A stretch of DNA of 32,887 nucleotides. It comes from Treponema sp. Its GTDB lineage: Bacteria; Spirochaetota; Spirochaetia; Treponematales; Treponemataceae. The notes below the pieces were generated by a model, which ran no database searches, was not told the DNA's origin, and saw only the letters and a list, made by a program, of their open reading frames with translations. A program made the translations under genes and the position numbers. How positions within the stretch are numbered: the stretch's first letter is position 1; each line of letters starts with the position of its first letter. Positions 6,938 to 14,703 of this stretch are shown here, piece after piece. Where the stretch lies: NCBI GenBank assembly GCA_016293915.1, contig JAEDCY010000028.1, positions 1 to 32,887 of the forward strand. Direction: 5' to 3'.

Positions 6938-7936
6938 ATGATTATTACACAAACCCCATTCAGAATGAGTTTTTTTGGCGGTGGTACAGATTTTTCCGGC
7001 TTTTATAACGAGCACGGGGGAGCTGTTATTTCTACAACCTTCGACAAATACTGTTATGTAACAGTTCGACACCTTCCTCCTTTCTTTGATTACAAAACCC
7101 ACGTCACATATTCAAGAGAAGAAAAGATTAATAATCTTTCTGAAATGCAGCACCCGGCCATCCGCAATGCAATGGAATGGCTTGATATGCATGATATAAG
7201 ACTTACCTACGAAAGTGACCTTCCTGCCCGCAGTGGACTTGGTACAAGTTCATCTTTTGCCGTAGGTATGCTGTCTGCTTTCTATGCTCTCAAAGGTCAG
7301 TATGCCGACAAACGCAAGCTTGCCGATGATGCAATATATCTTGAACGTACACTTTGTAAAGAAGCCGGTGGTATTCAGGATCAGATTGCTGCAAGCTTTG
7401 GTGGCATGAACAGAATAAACTTTTCTGCAGACGGTTACACAGTACATCCGGTAATAATCAATCCTGAAAGAAAAAAACTTTTGAATGAACACCTTATGCT
7501 TTTCTTTACAGGTTTCTCACGCTTCTCATCTGATATTCAGAAGGGAACTGAAAAATCTATGAAAGACAAAACTCAACAGCTGCTTGAAATGTACAAGCTT
7601 GTTGATGATGCCGAAAAAATCCTTACAGATAAAAACACATCTCTGGATGAGTTTGGAAAACTTCTGGATTATACCTGGCAGCTTAAACGTGGTATTTCAA
7701 GCGGAATCAGTACAGACTCAATCGACGAACAATACGAAAGAGCAAAAAAAGCCGGAGCCCTTGGTGGAAAGCTTCTTGGAGCAGGAGGCGGAGGCTTCCT
7801 TCTTTTCTACGTTCCAAAAGACAAACAGGCTGATGTTAAAAAAGCTCTTGCAGGACAGATGTATGTTCCATTCAGTTTTGAAAATGATGGAACAAAAGTT
7901 ATTCATTATAGTCCTGAAACTTATGTTGAAAAATAA
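6938..7936 (+). CDS. hddA: D-glycero-alpha-D-manno-heptose-7-phosphate kinase (GHMP kinase)
   Basis: A 332-residue GHMP-family kinase. It has the N-terminal RMSFFGGGTDFSGFY typical of HddA-type sugar kinases, the ATP-binding loop PARSGLGTSSSFAVG at 96-110, the EAGGIQDQIAASFGG block at about 147-161, and the C-terminal glycine-rich KLLGAGGGGFLLFYV. HddA phosphorylates heptose 7-phosphate at C1 to the alpha-1,7-bisphosphate. The sugar assignment rests on its position next to gmhA and the HddC-GmhB fusion; by itself it could be another sugar kinase of this branch. It lies 55 bp after the glycosyltransferase and 33 bp before gmhA. Confidence 0.88.
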   Translation: MIITQTPFRMSFFGGGTDFSGFYNEHGGAVISTTFDKYCYVTVRHLPPFFDYKTHVTYSREEKINNLSEMQHPAIRNAMEWLDMHDIRLTYESDLPARSGLGTSSSFAVGMLSAFYALKGQYADKRKLADDAIYLERTLCKEAGGIQDQIAASFGGMNRINFSADGYTVHPVIINPERKKLLNEHLMLFFTGFSRFSSDIQKGTEKSMKDKTQQLLEMYKLVDDAEKILTDKNTSLDEFGKLLDYTWQLKRGISSGISTDSIDEQYERAKKAGALGGKLLGAGGGGFLLFYVPKDKQADVKKALAGQMYVPFSFENDGTKVIHYSPETYVEK

Positions 7937-7969
7937 AAACGCCAGACAGGCGACTTTAAGGAGATTTTT

Positions 7970-8602
7970 ATGGACTATATAGCAGAACTTATTGAACGAT
8001 ACCCTTCACTTTCTGTTTGCGAAAAAGATATTCGTGCAGCAGCAGAAACAATAATTGAATCATACAAAAAAGGCGGAAAACTGATTGCTGCCGGAAACGG
8101 CGGAAGCGCAGCAGACAGCGACCACATCACCGGAGAACTATTAAAATCTTTCGTGAAAAAGAGAACTCCAGATGCATCATTTATCGAAGAACTCAAAAAG
8201 ATTGACGGCGATACAGGAGCCTATCTTTCTGATAAACTTCAGGGCTCCCTGCCAGCTATTGCACTCACAAACAATACAGCACTTATGACAGCAAGTCTTA
8301 ATGATGTAGATGGAAATGTAATGTTTGCACAGCAGGTAAACGGCTACGGAAATGAAAATGATGTTTTCCTTGGAATTTCTACAAGCGGAAATTCTGCTGA
8401 TATAGTTTATGCTACCGTAGTTGCAAAAGCAAAAAAACTTAAGACAATTGCACTTACAGGAAAAAACGGCGGAAAGCTTAAAGGACTTGCCGACATCTCA
8501 ATCGTAGTACCGCAATCAGAAACCTTTAAGATACAGGAACTTCATCTTCCTGTTTATCATGCTCTTTGTCTCACAATCGAAGAATACTTCTGGAAAGAAT
8601 AA
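7970..8602 (+). CDS. gmhA: Sedoheptulose-7-phosphate isomerase (phosphoheptose isomerase)
   Basis: A 210-residue SIS-domain isomerase that converts sedoheptulose 7-phosphate to D-glycero-D-manno-heptose 7-phosphate, the first committed step to nucleotide heptose. Seen: AAGNGGSAADSDHITGEL (41-57), with His52 and Glu56 at the GmhA zinc positions; STSGNS (137-142), the phosphate-binding loop; and Gln189 and His197 in IQELHLPVYH, spaced as in GmhA. Compared with short GmhA proteins, residues 60-92 form an insert. AAGGAG lies 7 bp upstream of the ATG. It is located between the kinase and the fused guanylyltransferase/phosphatase. Confidence 0.92.
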   Translation: MDYIAELIERYPSLSVCEKDIRAAAETIIESYKKGGKLIAAGNGGSAADSDHITGELLKSFVKKRTPDASFIEELKKIDGDTGAYLSDKLQGSLPAIALTNNTALMTASLNDVDGNVMFAQQVNGYGNENDVFLGISTSGNSADIVYATVVAKAKKLKTIALTGKNGGKLKGLADISIVVPQSETFKIQELHLPVYHALCLTIEEYFWKE

Positions 8603-8615
8603 ATAAGGACTCACA

Positions 8616-9929
8616 ATGAAAGCTGTAATTATGGCCGGCGGACTTGGAACCAGAATCGCAAGTGTTAGAAGCGACGTTCCAAAACCAATGATTGAAATAT
8701 GCGGAAAACCAATTCTCCAGCATCAGATTGAAAATCTTTTGAATTCTGGAATTACTGAAATAACTCTGGTAACAGGTCACCTTGGACATAAGATTCAGGA
8801 ATACTTTGGCGATGGTTCTAAGTTCGGTGTAAAGATTTCTTACTTTAATGAAGACCATCCTTTGGGAACCGCAGGTGCACTCTTTAAGATGGAAGGTCTT
8901 TCAGAAGATTTTCTTCTACTCTGCGGCGACACAATGTTCAATCTGGACTTTGCCCGTTTTATTGAATTCCATAAATCACATAAAGCCTGGGCAAGTCTTA
9001 TGGCTCATCCAAACGGCCACCCTTATGATTCTTCCCTTCTGGTTACAGAAATCCTGCCTCCAGAAAAAGAAGGCGAACTGCCTCGTGATAGCAAACGTGT
9101 TGCAAAATGGCTGGCAAAAGAAGATGAACGGCTTTATTACAAAAACCGCGTAAATGCCGGAATCGAAATTATTTCGCCGGAACTTCTTGAATACACAAAA
9201 AATAATTACAAGCCACGTCATCCAGAAACTCCAGACAAAATAGACCTGGACCGCGATGTTCTTAAACCTGCAATTCCAACCGGAAAGATTTTTGCTTACG
9301 ACACCCCGGAATACATAAAAGATATGGGAACTCCAGACCGCTATTATGAGACAGAAAAAGATTTACAGTGTGGTCGTATTTATGCAAAAAATCTTTCACA
9401 AAAACAAAAGGCAGTATTCCTTGACCGCGACGGAACTCTGAACAAAGACAGAGGTTTTATAACAAGCCCGGAGCAGCTTGAACTTATTGACGGCGTAGCT
9501 GAAGCAGTAAAAACAATCAATAAATCAGGCTACCTTGCAATTGTAATTACTAACCAGCCGGTTATCGCACGCGGTGAATGCAGCTTTGAAACTCTTCAAC
9601 AGATTCACGACAAGCTTGAAACAGAACTTGGAAAAGACGGCGCATATATTGATGCACTTTATTATTGTCCTCATCATCCGGATTCTGGCTTTGAAGGAGA
9701 AAGGATTGCCTATAAAGGAAAGTGCAATTGCCGAAAGCCAGCTACAGGTTTAATCGAACAGGCTCAAAAAGATTTTAACATTGATATTTCTCAATCTTTT
9801 ATGGTTGGCGACTCTTCCCGCGATACAGACTGCGGAAAAAATGCCGGCTGTAAAGCAAGCATTCTTGTAAATGAAAAATACACACTTAGCGATTTTGTAA
9901 AAGAATATATTTCAGGAGACAGTAAATGA
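8616..9929 (+). CDS. hddC-gmhB: Fused heptose-1-phosphate guanylyltransferase and heptose-1,7-bisphosphate 7-phosphatase
   Basis: A 437-residue bifunctional protein. Residues 1-250 are a nucleotidyltransferase with the signature AVIMAGGLGTRI (3-14), PKPMIEICGKPI (22-33) and LLCGDTMFNLDF (101-112), matching HddC-type sugar-1-phosphate guanylyltransferases. Residues 265-430 are a GmhB-type HAD-IIIA phosphatase with VFLDRDGTLN (catalytic Asp270/Asp272), TNQ (312-314), a zinc-binding loop with Cys351, His353, Cys370 and Cys372, and MVGDSSRD (396-403). Together they perform steps 3 and 4 of the GDP-heptose route. The stop overlaps the next start (ATGA, 9926-9929), indicating translational coupling. 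GDP rather than ADP as the activating nucleotide is inferred from the HddA/HddC context. Confidence 0.9.
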   Translation: MKAVIMAGGLGTRIASVRSDVPKPMIEICGKPILQHQIENLLNSGITEITLVTGHLGHKIQEYFGDGSKFGVKISYFNEDHPLGTAGALFKMEGLSEDFLLLCGDTMFNLDFARFIEFHKSHKAWASLMAHPNGHPYDSSLLVTEILPPEKEGELPRDSKRVAKWLAKEDERLYYKNRVNAGIEIISPELLEYTKNNYKPRHPETPDKIDLDRDVLKPAIPTGKIFAYDTPEYIKDMGTPDRYYETEKDLQCGRIYAKNLSQKQKAVFLDRDGTLNKDRGFITSPEQLELIDGVAEAVKTINKSGYLAIVITNQPVIARGECSFETLQQIHDKLETELGKDGAYIDALYYCPHHPDSGFEGERIAYKGKCNCRKPATGLIEQAQKDFNIDISQSFMVGDSSRDTDCGKNAGCKASILVNEKYTLSDFVKEYISGDSK

Positions 9930-11050
9930 AAGTAGCTATTGTTCATGACTGGCTCACAAACTACGGCGGTGCCGAAACCTTCGTAGAACTGTGGCTCAGA
10001 ATGTATCCCCAGGCAGATATTTACACACTGGTATATGACAAGAAAAAAATGAAAGGTCACTTTGAAGGAAGTAAAATCTATACTTCAAAACTTCAGAAAA
10101 TTCCGGGTGCAACAAAGATTTACACAAAGCTGCTTTCTTTTATGCCAAAAGCCTTTGAAAGTTTTGATCTTACCGGTTATGACCTTGTTCTCTGTTCAAG
10201 TTCAAGTTGTGCCAAGGGAGTTATAGTTCCTCCTCATATTCCTCAGGTAGCATATATTCATACACCAATGCGCTATGCCTGGGATTTATATTTTGATTAT
10301 AAAAAACGCAGCGGAAAACTTACACGCTTCTTTATGGATAAATGGATGCCTAAAATCCGTTTGTGGGATTATGTTTCTGCACAGCGCATAGATACAATTG
10401 TTGCAAACTCAGCCTACATTGCAAGAAGAATCCAGAAGTTCTGGAACCGCGAAGCAACAGTTATTTATTCTCCGGTGAATATTAAACGTTTTTATGCTGC
10501 AGAGCCTCCTCTCCCCCGCGAAGATTTTTATGTAGCTTTTTCACGCCTTGTTCCATATAAGAGAATTGATCTTGCTGTGCAGGCCGCAATAAACCTCGGC
10601 AAGAAGCTCGTAGTTATCGGCGGCGGCAGCGAAGAAAAAAAGCTCCGCGCTATGGCAGCCGGTCACAGCAATATTACCTTCCTTGGCCGTGCCAGCGATG
10701 AGGTTCTGCGAAATAACCTCCAGCGCTGTAAAGGAATGATTTTCTGTGCAGAAGAAGATTTCGGTTTAGCGCCGGTTGAAGCACAGGCCTGCGGCGCACC
10801 TGTAATTGCATTTGGACGGGGGGGTGCTTGTGAGACGGTGGTCGATGGAAAAACCGGAGTTTTCTTCGCCAATCAGACTGTTGAGTCACTGGAAGAAGCC
10901 ATCGGACGTTTTGAAGAATTACATGCAGCAGGAAAGTTCAATGAAGCTGAAATTACAGCGCATGCAAAAACCTTCAGCGAAGAGCGCTTTGTTTCAGAGT
11001 TCTCCAAAATTGTAGAAGAAACAAAAAAGAAAATAGTTCCAAAATTTTAA
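9926..11050 (+). CDS. GT4-family glycosyltransferase (mannosyltransferase-like)
   Basis: A 374-residue GT-B enzyme. The N-terminus KVAIVHDWLTNYGGAE and the block YIHTPMRYAWD (110-120) resemble WbaZ/WbdC-type mannosyltransferases of polysaccharide synthesis. The EX7E motif is in CAEEDFGLAPVEAQACGAP (Glu277, Glu285), followed by the phosphate-binding GRGGACETV. Acceptor and linkage cannot be deduced. It overlaps the preceding gene by 4 bp and ends the operon at a strong terminator. A G7 run at about 10818-10824 lies in the coding sequence; in many bacteria short poly-G tracts in surface-glycan genes are slippage sites, but seven bases is marginal. Confidence 0.87.
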   Translation: MKVAIVHDWLTNYGGAETFVELWLRMYPQADIYTLVYDKKKMKGHFEGSKIYTSKLQKIPGATKIYTKLLSFMPKAFESFDLTGYDLVLCSSSSCAKGVIVPPHIPQVAYIHTPMRYAWDLYFDYKKRSGKLTRFFMDKWMPKIRLWDYVSAQRIDTIVANSAYIARRIQKFWNREATVIYSPVNIKRFYAAEPPLPREDFYVAFSRLVPYKRIDLAVQAAINLGKKLVVIGGGSEEKKLRAMAAGHSNITFLGRASDEVLRNNLQRCKGMIFCAEEDFGLAPVEAQACGAPVIAFGRGGACETVVDGKTGVFFANQTVESLEEAIGRFEELHAAGKFNEAEITAHAKTFSEERFVSEFSKIVEETKKKIVPKF

Positions 11051-11056
11051 AATAAA

Positions 11057-11129
11057 AAAAGGATGTTTAAAAGTGACCTGTCATGCTGAACTTGTTTCAG
11101 CATTCATTCTACTTATTAAACATCCTTTT
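11057..11129. terminator. Bidirectional terminator with a nested repeat hairpin
   Basis: A perfect 14-bp outer stem, AAAAGGATGTTTAA (11057-11070) against TTAAACATCCTTTT (11116-11129), encloses a second hairpin ATGCTGAA-cttgt-TTCAGCAT (11083-11103). A- and T-rich flanks on both sides make it suitable for stopping both the plus-strand glycan operon and the minus-strand Lol-type operon, which converge here. Confidence 0.85.
11079..11103 (+). repeat. Small palindromic repeat, copy A (TGTC + 8-bp stem)
   Basis: TGTC followed by ATGCTGAA-cttgt-TTCAGCAT. It is related in inverted orientation to the element at 12497-12521: same TGTC flank, same loop, same AT and GAA bases, but with the central stem triplets GCT/AGC replaced by CCC/GGG. 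The two copies bracket the outer-membrane barrel gene. Confidence 0.75.
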
Positions 11130-11135
11130 ATATAA

Positions 11136-12479
11136 TTAGAACTTACCACCACCAAGTGTAGCAGAGAGTTTTAAAGAAATAGTAGGATTAGCTTCGAATG
11201 TCTTAAATGTAATGCTTGGTCCAAGACCTACCTTTAATTCTTTAATTGGTGAATAATAAAGCATTGCAGTACTTGTAAGAGCAGTACCACTTACAGCAGC
11301 TAACATTTCGTCTGTCGCTCCAGAAAGTTTAAGCATTTCCCTTTCTGCGGAAGTCATTTCTTTTCTTCCGAAATTTCCTATTGCAAAAATACTTGCAGTA
11401 AAATCATTGTTGTTAAAGAGTTTTCCAAAACTCAACAAAGCTGCAATATTATGACCACCAATTACGTAAGCTGAAGGGTCCTTATCATTTCCATTAAAGT
11501 AATACTGAGCGGCAAGAGTAATTTGAGGTTCTTTCCACATATAACTGAAACCTGCTGTAGCCTGAATAATACTTGTTTTATCATCCCAGTTGTTATTTCT
11601 TGCCCATTCACTGGCAGAACCATAACTGTAAACAAATTCACCAAAAAAGCCGATTTTTCTCAAACTTCCTGTTGCAGTAAGCATTGCCTTTGGTGCATTC
11701 TGATATTTATAAAATCCACCAATTCCAAATTCCCAGTTTCCGATTAAAAGGTCAAATTTACCGGCAAGGGCAGTTTCCCGCATATAGCTTTCTGCAGTTT
11801 GATTTGTAAAGTTTGTAGAAGGAATTACATAAAACCATAAACAGTTCTGGCTGTTTGGAAATACAATTTGAGTTCTAAGGTTCAGAGCCCCATCTACCTG
11901 CTTTTCCGGATTTTCAGGATCAATTGAACTTGTGTTAATCATGTCTGATACCGGGCTAAAGAAATATCCTGTTCCCCAGGTAACAGTATGAATACCAAAA
12001 CGGAAAAAGGCTGTATCCTTCAGAGAAAAATCTGTAAACAATTCCTTAAGCTTAAACCAGTCGGCAATAACAATAGAATTACCGTTGCCTGTTGCTTTAT
12101 TCTGGAATGGATATGCCAATCCAAACTTTGTATAAATACGAAGTGTTTCTGTTGGACGAGCATCTACAGAAAGCATCGCACTTAAATCAGGTTTAAGTGT
12201 TGAAGCATAAATATTCTTGCCTAAATCATTTTCTTCCGGAGAATACAAAACGGTATTTGTTGTAATTCCGGCAGAAAGGCTGCCACCAACTTTGATGCTG
12301 CCTGTATCAAAAATTACACCTTTACTCAAATCACTTTTTGCAGATACGTCTTTGACTTCCACAATACTGTCATCAGTAAACAAATCATCGTCACTGCCAC
12401 CAAAAAGGTCGTCATCTGACTGGGCAAAAGCAAAGGCCGTTAACAACCCTATAATCAATAAAATAATAAAACGTTTCAT
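11136..12479 (-). CDS. Predicted outer-membrane beta-barrel protein of the Lol-type operon
   Basis: A 447-residue protein with a Sec signal peptide (MKRFIILLIIGLLTAFAFA, cleavage before QSDDD), no lipobox cysteine, an acidic stretch DDDLFGGSDDDLFTDD (22-37), then alternating hydrophobic/polar segments rich in Gly, Tyr and Phe (for example FRFGIHTVTWGTGYFF and WEFGIGGFYKYQ) and a terminal phenylalanine, as expected of a beta-barrel inserted by BamA. I cannot name a family with confidence. It is the last gene of an operon with an ABC ATPase, two FtsX-type permeases and a LolA-like protein, so a role as the outer-membrane end of that system is plausible. The ribosome-binding site is GGGAGATTTAA next to the start; a small palindromic repeat lies just upstream. 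Confidence 0.7.
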   Translation of the reverse strand: MKRFIILLIIGLLTAFAFAQSDDDLFGGSDDDLFTDDSIVEVKDVSAKSDLSKGVIFDTGSIKVGGSLSAGITTNTVLYSPEENDLGKNIYASTLKPDLSAMLSVDARPTETLRIYTKFGLAYPFQNKATGNGNSIVIADWFKLKELFTDFSLKDTAFFRFGIHTVTWGTGYFFSPVSDMINTSSIDPENPEKQVDGALNLRTQIVFPNSQNCLWFYVIPSTNFTNQTAESYMRETALAGKFDLLIGNWEFGIGGFYKYQNAPKAMLTATGSLRKIGFFGEFVYSYGSASEWARNNNWDDKTSIIQATAGFSYMWKEPQITLAAQYYFNGNDKDPSAYVIGGHNIAALLSFGKLFNNNDFTASIFAIGNFGRKEMTSAEREMLKLSGATDEMLAAVSGTALTSTAMLYYSPIKELKVGLGPSITFKTFEANPTISLKLSATLGGGKF

Positions 12480-12496
12480 TTAAATCTCCCAAATAG

Positions 12497-12521
12497 ATCC
12501 CGAAACAAGTTCGGGATGACA
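12497..12521 (-). repeat. Small palindromic repeat, copy B
   Basis: ATCCCGAA-acaag-TTCGGGAT followed by GACA, the inverted counterpart of the element at 11079-11103. It lies in the 47-bp gap between the LolA-like gene and the barrel gene, where a hairpin could reduce read-through or protect the upstream mRNA. Confidence 0.75.
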
Positions 12522-12526
12522 GGCTG

Positions 12527-13303
12527 CTAATTAAGTCCTTCCAGATATGCCTTTGTGAAAATCTTATCTGGCAGAGTGTCAAAGGTAAGGTCAGAAATTA
12601 CCTGCTGTGTCTGTTCGCCCTTGTTCAATTCATCACGAAGAATTGCCTGGCTTGCTACATAACCAACCTTTCCACGAACTTCAACCTTAGACCATTTTGG
12701 AACTAACATTGTACGCATAAGGCGGTCTGAACCAGAGAAGTCTTCCTGCTTAAGAATAAGCGGAATATCCTTGCGAACATAGTATTTTGTTTTTGCATAA
12801 GAAGGCTCTTTTGATTTTGCCTTTAGAACAATAATATCTACAGGATATTTTCCAAGAGTTCCTTCTTCGTAAGAAAATACTTCATAATTATCACGCCAGT
12901 ATTTTGTACTTCTTTCAAGGTCATCAAGCTTAACATCTGAATCTCCAAGAGCTTCCTTAATTGAAGTATGGGTAAACTTGCGGGAAATAGGATCATAAGA
13001 CCAGATGTTATCATCATTGCGAAGGAAGCCCTTTCCCTTATCTGCATCTGGAAAAAGCTGTACAACTGTCATTAATTTTGTGTCTGTTCGTTCAAACCAC
13101 TTGTACTGAATATTTTCCTTTGGTTTACCAGGCTTTTCTACAACAAGAGATACAGTTGCAGAATAATCTCCATGATAAGCCTGAATATCCTGGCTTTTTT
13201 CCATAATCTGATAACATTTTTCAGCAATGTCTGCAGAAACCTGAGCTGAAATTGTGGATGCTGTCAGTAAAAGAGCTCCCAATATAATAAGTAATTTTTT
13301 CAT
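12527..13303 (-). CDS. LolA-like outer membrane lipoprotein-sorting protein
   Basis: A 258-residue periplasmic protein with a signal peptide (MKKLLIILGALLLTASTISAQ) and the LolA-like pattern: YHGDYSATVSLVVEKPGKP, YKWFERTDTKLMTVVQLFPDA, KGKGFLRNDDNIWSYDP, then YAKTKYYVRKDIPLILKQED. This family (LolA-like, often annotated 'outer membrane lipoprotein-sorting protein') has an open barrel that can hold acyl chains. It lies 31 bp after the second permease and 47 bp before the barrel gene. In LolCDE systems the periplasmic carrier receives lipoprotein from the permeases; whether this one carries lipoproteins, lipids or another hydrophobic cargo cannot be read from sequence. Confidence 0.85.
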   Translation of the reverse strand: MKKLLIILGALLLTASTISAQVSADIAEKCYQIMEKSQDIQAYHGDYSATVSLVVEKPGKPKENIQYKWFERTDTKLMTVVQLFPDADKGKGFLRNDDNIWSYDPISRKFTHTSIKEALGDSDVKLDDLERSTKYWRDNYEVFSYEEGTLGKYPVDIIVLKAKSKEPSYAKTKYYVRKDIPLILKQEDFSGSDRLMRTMLVPKWSKVEVRGKVGYVASQAILRDELNKGEQTQQVISDLTFDTLPDKIFTKAYLEGLN

Positions 13304-13334
13304 TCTATTATTCTCCTTCTTTACGATGGTAAAC

Positions 13335-14690
13335 TTACTTTACAGTTCTCAGTGCTTCGGCCGGGCTCATACGGGCAGCCTGTTTTGCACTTCCTCTTAC
13401 AGCGAATGTAGTAAGTACAATCAATATAACATACTGAAGAATAACTGAGAATATTGAAATCTTGAACGAAAAGTGTCCCTTCTGCAAGAAGAAAGAAAGT
13501 GCATCATTATTAACTGGAATGCAGTGAACAATTGCCATTACAAGCGCAGCAAAAATCAAACCGGCAAGTGCACCAATTATACAAAGAATTACAGCTTCAT
13601 TTGTAAATACCTTGCGGGTATCTTTACCAGTCATACCGAGCGCACGCATTGTTCCAATCTCTCGGATTCTTTCATACAAAACCATACGATATGTGTTAGA
13701 TACGCCTACCATTACAATCATAAGAATTACAATAAGAATTACAGTTGTAATGATGTGAACAATATTCAGTACAGTTTTAATCTGAGGGATTTCATCATAC
13801 AAAGTTTCTACTGCGTACTTAACACCCTTCCATTCGTTTTCCGGCTTCTTTGGGTCTACCTGCTTTTCAATACCCTTTCCAACATTTGTAGGATATTTTT
13901 TCATTGCTTCAAGACGACTTGTTACATTGATTTCAGGATTAACCTCGCTGTCCTGACGGATTCTTGCTTCAATTGCCATTGCCGCTTTTGTCTGCTGATC
14001 TTTATCACGCAGATAAAGTGAGAACATTGAATATCCGCCTTCCGGCATTTCTACAATTTCATTTACATCTTCAATGTCTGCATAAGCCTGCATAGAATTC
14101 ATAAAGCTGTTTGATTTGATGATTCCGGTAATTGTCATGTCAGCAAAAGTATTCTGCCCGTAAACAGTCCAGGTTGAATAAATAATTTCATCACCAACCT
14201 GAAGGTTCAAAGATTCAGCAACCTTATCACTTATAATCAAACCGTTCTTCATGACTGCATCAACGCCTCCACTTGTAAACTGGAAAGAATCTCTTAAACT
14301 CTTTTCATTCAAGTCGCGGCCATAAAGCTGAATTGCAGATTTCTTACCATTGAAAATTACGGTTCCACTGGACATTGTAAAGCATGAATAATAATCATAA
14401 TTAATATTCAGTTCATCTACAATTTTTCTTGCATAGTCTCTGTCTCGTACAATATTTACAAGCTTTGCTTTTCCGCCCGGAGTATCAGAATTTAACCATT
14501 CCAATCCCTGAACAACTACATTACCACCAACAAGCTGTGTAATCTGATTTTCGAGATTTCCTACCATTCCGGTTGTGAGGCCGTCTATAGCAGTTACAAC
14601 TAAAAATCCAAAAGCAATTGCTACAGCAAGAATTGCATTACGTCTTTTATTTCTGGTTAAGTTTCTTAACGCTAATGATACTGTCTTCAT
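13335..14690 (-). CDS. FtsX/MacB-type ABC permease (LolC/E-like), second of a pair
   Basis: A 451-residue permease with one N-terminal membrane helix (NAILAVAIAFGFLVVTAIDG, about 18-37), a large periplasmic domain (about 40-305), and three C-terminal helices. It carries the FtsX-family cytoplasmic motif YERIREIGTMRALGMTGKD (about 344-362) and the C-terminal PAEALR motif. This is the LolC/LolE/MacB topology. It forms a transporter with the permease encoded 13 bp upstream and the ATPase at the operon start, and is followed by the LolA-like gene. It lacks the acidic D/F-rich insertion found in the other permease, so the pair is asymmetric, as in LolC and LolE. Confidence 0.87.
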   Translation of the reverse strand: MKTVSLALRNLTRNKRRNAILAVAIAFGFLVVTAIDGLTTGMVGNLENQITQLVGGNVVVQGLEWLNSDTPGGKAKLVNIVRDRDYARKIVDELNINYDYYSCFTMSSGTVIFNGKKSAIQLYGRDLNEKSLRDSFQFTSGGVDAVMKNGLIISDKVAESLNLQVGDEIIYSTWTVYGQNTFADMTITGIIKSNSFMNSMQAYADIEDVNEIVEMPEGGYSMFSLYLRDKDQQTKAAMAIEARIRQDSEVNPEINVTSRLEAMKKYPTNVGKGIEKQVDPKKPENEWKGVKYAVETLYDEIPQIKTVLNIVHIITTVILIVILMIVMVGVSNTYRMVLYERIREIGTMRALGMTGKDTRKVFTNEAVILCIIGALAGLIFAALVMAIVHCIPVNNDALSFFLQKGHFSFKISIFSVILQYVILIVLTTFAVRGSAKQAARMSPAEALRTVK

Positions 14691-14703
14691 AACTTACTAC
14701 CCC

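Noticed and set aside
10818..10824. G7 tract in a glycosyltransferase gene as a phase-variation switch
   Set aside because: Seven bases is short for slipped-strand switching and the gene is in frame; noted in the feature but not strong enough as a finding without read-level heterogeneity.
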